Notes under the pieces: generated by a model | Told to the model about the DNA's origin: nothing | The model's database searches: none | What the model saw: the letters and a program-made list of their open reading frames with translations, nothing else | Position numbers and translations under genes: made by a program | NCBI GenBank assembly: GCA_947586855.1 | Contig: CANPXV010000006.1 | Location: forward strand, 22,945 to 86,944 | DNA from: an uncultured Clostridia bacterium | Lineage (GTDB): Bacteria > Bacillota > Clostridia > Christensenellales > CAG-314 | Reading direction: 5' to 3' | Length of the DNA: 64,000 nucleotides | Part shown: in pieces, positions 16,529 through 23,364 of the stretch | How positions within the stretch are numbered: the stretch's first letter is position 1 | How the letters are laid out: each line of letters starts with the position of its first letter

Positions 16529-18001
16529 ATGAAAAACTACATTCGCATCAACCCCAAAGATAATGTGGCGGTGGCCCTTGCTCCCCTCAAAAAAGGCGAA
16601 CAGGTAGAATCCGTCCGCCTTACGGAAGATATAGCCCAAGGGCACAAGCTGGCCCTTTGCGACATACCAAAGGGCACCGAAATCATCAAATACGGCAACC
16701 CCATCGGGCGGGCCACCTGCGATATTGCCGCAGGCAGTCACGTGCACGAGCACAACACGGCCACCATGCTGGGCAAGCAGCTTACCTATTGCTACAATCC
16801 CGTGCGCACCGCCGTGCCCAAGCAGCCGCCCGTCACCGTCAACGTCTACAAGCGTTTGGACGGCAATGTGGGCATACGCAACGAGCTGTGGGTGATACCC
16901 CTTGTGGGCTGCGTCAACGCTCAGGCACGGGCGATAGTGCGCCGTTTCAACGAAAAGCACCCCCGTCCGAGTGGTATTGACGGCGTGCACGCATTTACCC
17001 ACCCATACGGCTGCTCTCAGATAGGCGAGGACCATGTGCGCACTCGCAGCCTGTTGCAGCAAATGGTCAGGCACCCCAATGCAGGCGGCGTACTTGTGCT
17101 GGGCTTGGGTTGCGAAAACAACAAAATGTCAGATTTTGTGGAGACGTTGGGCGACTACGACCGCTCTCGCACCAGGTTTTTGGTGGCGCAGCAGGTGGAG
17201 GACGAAGTTGCCGAAGGCGTGCGCCTGTTGGAAGAGCTTTACTCTCTGGCACGGCAGGACGTGCGTGTGCCCTGCGATATCAGCTGCCTCAAAGTGGGGC
17301 TCAAATGCGGCGGTTCGGACGGCCTCAGCGGCTTGACGGCCAATCCTCTGGTGGGGTTGGTATCGGACAAGCTGGTGGGCTGCGGCGCAACTACCGTGCT
17401 TACCGAGGTGCCCGAGATGTTCGGTGCAGAGCAGCTGCTTATGGACAGGGCGGCGGACGAGGCCACCTTCTGCAAGATAGTGAAACTTATCAACAACTTC
17501 AAGCAGTACTATGCCGACCACAATCAGCCCTGCTACGAAAATCCCTCGCCGGGCAACCGTGCAGGAGGCATCACCACGTTGGAGGACAAGTCGCTGGGCT
17601 GCGTGCAGAAGTCGGGCAGCAGCGCCGTGTGCGACGTGGTGTTCGACGGCGAGCATATCATGTCGCACGGGCTCAATTTGCTCAACGGCCCGGGCAATGA
17701 CATGGTGGCCGTCACCAATCTTGGGGCGGCAGGATGCCATCTGGTGCTGTTTACCACGGGGCGGGGCACGCCGTTTGGCGGATTTGTGCCCACCGTCAAG
17801 ATCGCTACCAACAGTCAATTGGCCGCCCACAAGCGCAATTGGATAGATTTTGACGCAGGCGACGTGCTGCAAAACGGCTTCGAGGCCTCGTGCGGGGCGT
17901 TGTTCCGTCTGGTTGTGGATGTGGCCAACGGCAAACAAACGGTAAACGAGTTGCAGGACAGCAGAGATATTGCTCTGTTCAAAACGGGTGTTACACTCTG
18001 A
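16529..18001 (+). CDS. uxaA: Altronate dehydratase UxaA
   Basis: UxaA dehydrates D-altronate to KDG, joining galacturonate breakdown to KdgK and Eda. The 490-residue protein has an N-terminal SAF-like domain (about 1-95, with 'KGTEIIKYGNPIG') and a large C-terminal domain with 'FTHPYGCSQ', 'GLGCENN', 'CGGSDGLSGLTANP', 'TEVPEMFGAE' and 'NPSPGNRAGGITTLEDKSLGC', all family hallmarks; the conserved cysteines probably bind iron. The family length matches. Its spacing of 6 bases from uxaB and a poor ribosome site suggest coupling. Confidence 0.95.
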   Translation: MKNYIRINPKDNVAVALAPLKKGEQVESVRLTEDIAQGHKLALCDIPKGTEIIKYGNPIGRATCDIAAGSHVHEHNTATMLGKQLTYCYNPVRTAVPKQPPVTVNVYKRLDGNVGIRNELWVIPLVGCVNAQARAIVRRFNEKHPRPSGIDGVHAFTHPYGCSQIGEDHVRTRSLLQQMVRHPNAGGVLVLGLGCENNKMSDFVETLGDYDRSRTRFLVAQQVEDEVAEGVRLLEELYSLARQDVRVPCDISCLKVGLKCGGSDGLSGLTANPLVGLVSDKLVGCGATTVLTEVPEMFGAEQLLMDRAADEATFCKIVKLINNFKQYYADHNQPCYENPSPGNRAGGITTLEDKSLGCVQKSGSSAVCDVVFDGEHIMSHGLNLLNGPGNDMVAVTNLGAAGCHLVLFTTGRGTPFGGFVPTVKIATNSQLAAHKRNWIDFDAGDVLQNGFEASCGALFRLVVDVANGKQTVNELQDSRDIALFKTGVTL

Positions 18002-18018
18002 TATATAGGGGAGAAATC

Positions 18019-19410
18019 ATGAAAAAATTTTTGGATAAAAACTTTCTTTTGCAAACGGAAACGGCGCAAAAACTGTATCACGGCTATGCCGAGCAGATGC
18101 CCATTTTCGACTTCCATTGCCACCTGCCCATTGCGGAGATCTACGAGGACAAGCACTATCGCAGCATAACGGAAGTGTGGTTGGGCGGCGATCACTACAA
18201 GTGGCGTCTTATGAGAGAAATGGGCGTGGACGAAAAGTTTATCACGGGGGACGCCGACGATTGGCAAAAGTTCCTCAAATATGCCGAGGTCATGCCCTAT
18301 GCCATCGGCAACCCCATTTACCATTGGACCCATCTGGAATTGCAACGCTTTTTCGGCATCTACGACATCCTTTGCCCGTCAACGGCCCGCAAAATCTACG
18401 ACGAGGCCAACGCCAAGCTCGCTACCCTTTCCGCCCGCAAGCTGATTGTGGATTCCAACGTCAAAACGCTGTTTACCACCGACGACCCGACGGACGATTT
18501 GCACTTCCACAAGCTGCTCTCTCAAACGGACTTTCCTGTCAGGGTGGCGCCCGCATTCCGTCCCGACAAGGCGCTAAACATCACCCAACCCACCTTTGCC
18601 GGCTACATTGCCAACCTCGGCAAGGTGGTGGGCTACCCCATCGACGGTATTGCCGCCCTTATGCGTGCGCTTGCCGACCGTGTGGACTACTTCGACAGTG
18701 TGGGGTGCGTATGCTCCGACCACGCCTTGGACGTGGTGATGTATCTGCCCGCAACGGAAAGCAAGGTGGACGCCATTTTGCGCCGTGCGCTGCAAGGGCA
18801 GGCCATTTCGAGAGAGGACGAGGAAAAATATCGGGGCTTTGTGCTGGTGCACCTTGGCCGACTGTATGCCGCCCACAAATGGGTGCAACAGTATCACATC
18901 GGGGCTTTGCGCAACAATTCCGGCAGGTATATGCGGCTGCTGGGTGCGGATACGGGCTTCGACGCAATCGAGGACCAGCCCTTTGCCGCCAAGCTGAGTC
19001 ACATTCTGGACGAGTTGGACTCCACCGACGAGCTGCCCAAGACGATATTGTACTGCCTCAACCCCCGAGACAACGAGGTGCTGGCCTCGCTCATCAACTG
19101 CTTTCAGCAGTCGGGCGTGGTGGGCAAGCTGCAATTTGGCTCGGCGTGGTGGTTCAACGACCAAAAGGACGGCATAGAGCGTCAGCTTGTGGCGCTGTCG
19201 CAGTTGGGGCTGGTGTCCAAATTTGTAGGCATGCTTACCGATAGCCGCAGCTTTCTTTCCTACACCCGCCACGAGTATTTCCGCCGCGTGCTGTGCAACT
19301 ATCTGGGCGGCCTTGTCGAGCGGGGCGAGTACCCCTGCGATTTGCCCACCGTGGGCGCAATAGTGCAGGATATCTGCTACAACAACGCCGAAAAATATTT
19401 TTCCAAATAA
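18019..19410 (+). CDS. uxaC: Glucuronate/galacturonate isomerase UxaC
   Basis: UxaC isomerises D-galacturonate to D-tagaturonate (and D-glucuronate to D-fructuronate), the entry step of the pathway. The ATG at 18019 with GGGGAG upstream is chosen over longer frames. The 463-residue amidohydrolase-like protein contains 'IFDFHCHL' near residue 31 with the metal-binding HxH, 'NPIYHWTHLEL', 'TTDDPTDDL' and, near the end, 'LTDSRSFLSYTRHEYFRR', all typical. It completes the uxaBAC operon, and its stop codon begins an 11-base tandem repeat. Confidence 0.95.
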   Translation: MKKFLDKNFLLQTETAQKLYHGYAEQMPIFDFHCHLPIAEIYEDKHYRSITEVWLGGDHYKWRLMREMGVDEKFITGDADDWQKFLKYAEVMPYAIGNPIYHWTHLELQRFFGIYDILCPSTARKIYDEANAKLATLSARKLIVDSNVKTLFTTDDPTDDLHFHKLLSQTDFPVRVAPAFRPDKALNITQPTFAGYIANLGKVVGYPIDGIAALMRALADRVDYFDSVGCVCSDHALDVVMYLPATESKVDAILRRALQGQAISREDEEKYRGFVLVHLGRLYAAHKWVQQYHIGALRNNSGRYMRLLGADTGFDAIEDQPFAAKLSHILDELDSTDELPKTILYCLNPRDNEVLASLINCFQQSGVVGKLQFGSAWWFNDQKDGIERQLVALSQLGLVSKFVGMLTDSRSFLSYTRHEYFRRVLCNYLGGLVERGEYPCDLPTVGAIVQDICYNNAEKYFSK

Positions 19411-19451
19411 TTTTTGTGTAATTTTTGCATAATTTTTGCGTAATTTCTGCG
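19408..19451 (+). repeat. Four tandem 11-base repeats after uxaC
   Basis: The unit TAATTTTTGCG occurs four times with one or two changes per copy, starting with the uxaC stop codon. The period equals about one helical turn. Its function is unknown. Confidence 0.75.
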
Positions 19452-19475
19452 TAAAAAACGTATTTCTCAAAAAAC

Positions 19476-19511
19476 AAGCGCATCTCTCAACAAATCGAGA
19501 TGCGCTTTTTT
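19476..19511. terminator. Bidirectional terminator between uxaC and pectinesterase
   Basis: AAGCGCATCTC (19476-19486) pairs perfectly with GAGATGCGCTT (19497-19507). T-runs follow on the + strand, and TTGTTTTTTG follows on the - strand. It can end both convergent units. Confidence 0.88.
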
Positions 19512-19535
19512 GATTGTTTTTTGTGAATGGGACGA

Positions 19536-20438
19536 TTATCGGAAAAATTCTTTCAGTTCGGATATTTGTCTGGCGGTGAGCGTCTTGCTCCAACCCACAC
19601 GGCCGTCTATATGCCTGTCCTCGGCAAAGCGGGCCGTCTTGTCTCGTTGGGTGTCGTTCCACTTGTCAAAGCCCTGCGGCAAGATGCAATCGCCGTAGCT
19701 GCATCCCACAAAACTTGCCTTGCCGAAGTCCCTCCAAGGGCGTGCCAAAAACACGCTTTGGGGCGCTTGCCCCACAAAGGTGCAGTTGTCGAACACAAAG
19801 CCCACCGCCTGATTTTTGTCGTGAGCGGGCGCCGCCACAAACCCGTGCCTGCCGTCCGCTTTGGACAGGAATGTGCACCTTTCAAACAGGCAATCGCCGC
19901 AGCCGAACACAAAATCCACCGTGCCCCGCACTTCACAGTGGCGGTAGATCTGCCTCGAACGGATGTGTTTGCGTAGCTTGTCCTTCAAAAAGCCGTCGTA
20001 GCGCTCTATCAGGTCGTCGGGCAGCGGCCCGCAAAACAGCGTGTCCTGTTCGCTGTCCAGCAGACAGTTCTCCGCCAAAAAATCCCCTCCGTACACAGTC
20101 AGCGCCACCTCCTGCCCCTTTTGGGGAGAGTTGCCTGCGTCGTTGGCCACAGTCAGGTTGCGTAGCGTTATTTCGTCGGCGCAAACGGCCACGGTGTACG
20201 TCCGAAAGGTGTTCAGCTCCACGCCCTTTTCGTCGGGCTTTTTGGCATAGTCGTCCCACACGATGACCGTATTGTCCCTGTCGGCGCCCTCTATCGTCAA
20301 TCCGAGGGTGTTCAGCTCCAACTTGCAGCGGTACACGCCCCGTTGCAGCACAATCCCGGTGTAGGGCAGCGCACTGTCGACAATTTGTTGCAGGTCGTCG
20401 TCGGGCGAAGCGAAAATTGTATGCAATATCTTGCTCAT
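19536..20438 (-). CDS. Pectinesterase (carbohydrate esterase family 8), cytoplasmic
   Basis: Pectin methylesterases remove methyl groups from galacturonan so that hydrolases can act. The 300-residue right-handed beta-helix protein shows 'TLRNLTVAND', 'DSEQDTLFCG' with a catalytic aspartate, 'GTVDFVFGCGDCLFE' with the second aspartate, and 'VFLARPWRDFG' with the arginine that binds the substrate carboxylate. There is no signal peptide, unlike most secreted family members, so it probably de-esterifies imported oligogalacturonides. Its promoter leaves almost no 5' leader. It converges on uxaC. Confidence 0.93.
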   Translation of the reverse strand: MSKILHTIFASPDDDLQQIVDSALPYTGIVLQRGVYRCKLELNTLGLTIEGADRDNTVIVWDDYAKKPDEKGVELNTFRTYTVAVCADEITLRNLTVANDAGNSPQKGQEVALTVYGGDFLAENCLLDSEQDTLFCGPLPDDLIERYDGFLKDKLRKHIRSRQIYRHCEVRGTVDFVFGCGDCLFERCTFLSKADGRHGFVAAPAHDKNQAVGFVFDNCTFVGQAPQSVFLARPWRDFGKASFVGCSYGDCILPQGFDKWNDTQRDKTARFAEDRHIDGRVGWSKTLTARQISELKEFFR

Positions 20439-20444
20439 ACCGCT

Positions 20445-20473
20445 ATTTTAGCGCACAAGCGGCGGTCTGTCAA
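20445..20473 (-). promoter_or_regulatory. Pectinesterase promoter (leaderless geometry)
   Basis: On the - strand, TTGACA (20473-20468), 17 bases, then TAAAAT (20450-20445). The start codon ATG begins 6 bases later at 20438, where transcription itself should start. Confidence 0.75.
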
Positions 20474-20480
20474 CAACAGA

Positions 20481-20613
20481 GTTTCAGTTGGCCTGCCGCA
20501 GTGCGATCCGCCCTTTGCGCTTGCCGTCCAAAAGATGTTCAAAACTGAAACAAAATTTCAGAATATGCACAAAATGGACATAATTTGAGGCAAAAATGCC
20601 GTTTTTTGTCCAT
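20481..20613 (+). promoter_or_regulatory. Candidate structured leader with mutually exclusive stems
   Basis: GTTTCAGTT (20481-20489) pairs perfectly with AACTGAAAC (20543-20551). CTGAAA inside the second arm can instead pair with TTTCAG (20556-20561). Next, ATGGACA (20574-20580) pairs with TGTCCAT (20607-20613) around a GGCA/TGCC hairpin followed by GTTTTTTG. This switch-like layout precedes the membrane protein at 20690. It matches no riboswitch class that I recognise. Confidence 0.4.
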
Positions 20614-20689
20614 ATTTGGTATGGAAATTTTGACAAACATTTTGTAAAATTATTTCGTAAAATAATGAGAAAGTGGGGTACAATGCTTT

Positions 20690-21295
20690 TTGGCGCAAAA
20701 ATCTTTGACCTTTGCCCAATATCGAGCGGCGGATGTTGCGATATTTACCGTTATCGCCACTGCGTTTGAGGCGCTTGTAACATTGGCGGCCACACAGTGG
20801 TTTCCCGATCAGGCGTACTCCATCAGCTTTGTGTACGTGTTTGCCGCCCTGGTGGCAATGCGATGGGGCGCCTGGATGCTTGTCCCCACAACCACAAGCG
20901 CATTGGCCTACTGCTTGGTGTTGCAGGCCGATTGGCAGATGTATCTGGTGATGGCACTTGGCAATGCCTTTTGCGTGTTGTTGCTGGTGTTGCACAAACT
21001 TATCGGCAAGCAGCGCATAAGAGACTCGGCCTGGTGGACAACGCTGTATGTGGCGGCCACCTACGTGTTTGTATCTGCGGGGCGTTTGTTGGTGGGCTTG
21101 CCCATGCCGCAGATAACCGTTGCGGCCAGCCTCAACAGCATATTGTACGATGCGCTTCCTGCGGCGTTTGCGTTGGTGGTGGTGCTCATCTGCCGCAAGC
21201 AAAACGGCCTGTTCGAGGATCAGAAACACTACTTGATACGCACCCAAAAGGAACGGGACAAAGAACTGCGTCAATCCAACATTGACGAGCAATAG
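20690..21295 (+). CDS. Integral membrane protein resembling an ECF transporter S component
   Basis: The 201-residue protein starts at TTG (20690), the only plausible start after an in-frame stop at 20666-20668; GGGG lies 12 bases upstream. It has about five or six hydrophobic helices with short loops and a charged C-terminal tail ('KERDKELRQSN'). The size, the alternation of small residues and the motif 'ALVAMRWGAWMLVP' recall ECF-type substrate-binding S components, which normally bind vitamins, but no decisive motif is present. It sits 35 bases before lplB, so it is probably co-transcribed with the polysaccharide importer. Confidence 0.5.
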   Translation: MAQKSLTFAQYRAADVAIFTVIATAFEALVTLAATQWFPDQAYSISFVYVFAALVAMRWGAWMLVPTTTSALAYCLVLQADWQMYLVMALGNAFCVLLLVLHKLIGKQRIRDSAWWTTLYVAATYVFVSAGRLLVGLPMPQITVAASLNSILYDALPAAFALVVVLICRKQNGLFEDQKHYLIRTQKERDKELRQSNIDEQ

Positions 21296-21330
21296 AACAA
21301 ATTTCAGCAAAATTTTTTGGAGGAAATCCA

Positions 21331-22392
21331 ATGGCAGAAAAAGTATCAGAGCTCATTTTCGATGAGCAAACGAAAACTTATTCCATGGACCCCGAGCAAG
21401 TAGTACGAGACGATGTGGAAAAGCATCATTGGCTAAACACGGCCAAGACCATTCTCAAAGATTGGCGGCTGTACCTGATGCTTGTTCCCATGCTGTTTGT
21501 GTTTATTTGCTGGCGTTACCTGCCGATGTACGAACTGTTGGGGAGTTTCAAACTGTCCCAAACGGGCGTAGAAGTCAACGACCAACTTTATCTGGGATTT
21601 TCCAGCTTCAAAACTCTGTTGTTTGGCGGCACCGAGCTGTCCATGGAGTTTTGGCGCGCATTCCGCAACACATTTTTGCTTAGTTTTTACGGATTGTGCT
21701 TTGGCTTTCCCATGCCGATAATTTTGGCGTTGTTCTTCAACGAGATCAAGTCCAACATCATGCGCAGCACCTTCCAGGTGCTCACATACCTGCCCAAGTT
21801 TATGTCCACCGTTGTCATGACAACGTTGGTTACAATGTTGGTCAAGGAGAGCAACATCGTCTCCGGCATGGGCGTCATTTCGCAGGCGTTGCAAGCGATG
21901 GGCATCATCTCTCCCGAAGTGGCCGAGGCAGGCCTGCTCAAAAATCCCGACCTGTTCCGCACGATCTACCAGGTCAGCGGCATCTGGGAGGGCGCAGGTT
22001 ACGACAGCATAGTGTATTTTGCGGCGGTGATAGCCATCTCGCCCACCAGCTACGAGGCGGCGCAGATAGACGGCGCCGGCAAAATGGCGCAAATGAGATA
22101 CGTGGTGCTGCCCAGCATTTTGTCCACAGTGGTCATCATGCTCATCACTCGTATCGGCTCGCTGCTCAGCGTAGGCTATGAAAAAGTTTTGTTGTTGTAC
22201 AACAGCAACACTTGGGTCACCGCAGACGTTGTGTCCACCTTCTCATATCGCTACGGCGGCATGGGCGGGGGCGGTTCCAGCCAGCCCGGCTTGGCGTCCG
22301 CAGCGGAAATGATCAACAACCTGATAGGTATGGTGCTTGTCATCGGTGCCAATGCGATCGCCCGCAAGGCAAGCGACGTTTCGCTGTACTAA
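21331..22392 (+). CDS. lplB: Polysaccharide ABC transporter permease, LplB type
   Basis: The 353-residue protein has a cytoplasmic tail of about 45 residues, then six membrane helices. It has the LplB/YtcQ-associated features 'FICWRYLPMYELLGSFK', 'WRAFRNTFLLSFYGLCFGFPMPIILALFFNEI', and a coupling loop 'SPTSYEAAQIDGAGKMAQMRYVVLPSI' that carries the EAA motif of binding-protein-dependent permeases. A GGAGG site precedes the ATG. This subgroup imports oligosaccharides from plant polysaccharides. With lplC and the large lipoprotein downstream it forms the core importer; pectin fragments are the likely cargo from context. Confidence 0.92.
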   Translation: MAEKVSELIFDEQTKTYSMDPEQVVRDDVEKHHWLNTAKTILKDWRLYLMLVPMLFVFICWRYLPMYELLGSFKLSQTGVEVNDQLYLGFSSFKTLLFGGTELSMEFWRAFRNTFLLSFYGLCFGFPMPIILALFFNEIKSNIMRSTFQVLTYLPKFMSTVVMTTLVTMLVKESNIVSGMGVISQALQAMGIISPEVAEAGLLKNPDLFRTIYQVSGIWEGAGYDSIVYFAAVIAISPTSYEAAQIDGAGKMAQMRYVVLPSILSTVVIMLITRIGSLLSVGYEKVLLLYNSNTWVTADVVSTFSYRYGGMGGGGSSQPGLASAAEMINNLIGMVLVIGANAIARKASDVSLY

Positions 22393-22404
22393 GGAGGATA
22401 AGAT

Positions 22405-23295
22405 ATGAAACGGAAATTAGCAGCATCCGAACTGATATTCAAAATTCTGTCCTATCTGTTCCTTGGTATATTTGCGCTGATGTGCCTGTATCCCTTTGTA
22501 TTTACGCTCAGCAGCTCCATCAGCAGCTCGGAGGCGGTGGACAGCAACCAAGTCATTTTGCTGCCCAAGGGCATACAGTTTGACGCATTCAAAACGATGT
22601 TCACCGACAACCTGTTCTGGAACGCCTACGCCAACACGCTGTTTTTGACGGTGTTTGGTACCGTGTGGGCGTTGGGAGTGGCCATCCTTGGCGGATATGC
22701 GCTCTCCAAAAAGCGTTTGCTGTTCCGCAAGGGATTCAACTTCTTTCTGGTGTTTACCATGTGGTTCAGCGCAGGTATCGTCCCTCAATACCTCAACTAT
22801 GTCAAGACAAGAGACATATTTAACAGCCTTGGCATAATGGACGACAAGTGGTTGATCGTCATTGCCATGGGTATGGCCGCCATGAACATCATCTTGTTGC
22901 GCAACGCTTTCGAGGGAGTGCCCTCCGAAATCGAAGAGGCGGCAATAGTGGACGGCGCCACCGAAATGCAGGTGCTGACAAAGGTGTATATCCCCATGTC
23001 CAAGTCCACGATAGCCACTGTCACATTGTTCTTTGCAATATCCCGTTGGAACGGCTACTTCTGGGCAAGACAAATGATACAAAACTCCAACGAGTATCCG
23101 TTGCAGGTGTTCATTCGTCTCAAATTGGAGGACTACACCAACCTGGAATACCTTGCCGGTTGGAGCGAAAACTACTCGGCCAACTCGGCAATATACGCAC
23201 TGATAATTTGCGCCGTGATACCCATCCTTATCATTTACCCCTTCATCCAAAAGTACTTTGCCAAGGGCGTAAACATGGGCGGCGTCAAAGAATAG
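22405..23295 (+). CDS. lplC: Polysaccharide ABC transporter permease, LplC type
   Basis: The 296-residue partner of LplB has six membrane helices: 'LFLGIFALMCLYPFVFTLSSSIS' first, then a helical core with 'ALSKKRLLFRKG', the coupling loop 'PSEIEEAAIVDGATEMQVLTKVYIPMSKS', and the ending 'PFIQKYFAKGVNMGGVKE', which is diagnostic of LplC/YtcP permeases. An AAGGAGG site lies 7 bases upstream. After its stop there is a small CCGCT/AGCGG hairpin at about 23309-23322, before the lipoprotein gene. Confidence 0.94.
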   Translation: MKRKLAASELIFKILSYLFLGIFALMCLYPFVFTLSSSISSSEAVDSNQVILLPKGIQFDAFKTMFTDNLFWNAYANTLFLTVFGTVWALGVAILGGYALSKKRLLFRKGFNFFLVFTMWFSAGIVPQYLNYVKTRDIFNSLGIMDDKWLIVIAMGMAAMNIILLRNAFEGVPSEIEEAAIVDGATEMQVLTKVYIPMSKSTIATVTLFFAISRWNGYFWARQMIQNSNEYPLQVFIRLKLEDYTNLEYLAGWSENYSANSAIYALIICAVIPILIIYPFIQKYFAKGVNMGGVKE

Positions 23296-23364
23296 TCAAA
23301 TGGCAACACCCGCTTTTAGCGGTAAACAAAAAAATCAAAAAATATATTTTTTAGGAGGAAAAAC

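Noticed and set aside
15008..17074. A very long open frame on the - strand opposite uxaB and uxaA
   Set aside because: It mirrors the codon pattern of two well-identified genes on the + strand, has no ribosome site and low-complexity His/Val/Gln composition.
19408..19451. Short AT-rich direct repeats considered as a CRISPR array
   Set aside because: The units are 11 bases with no spacers and no cas genes are nearby.
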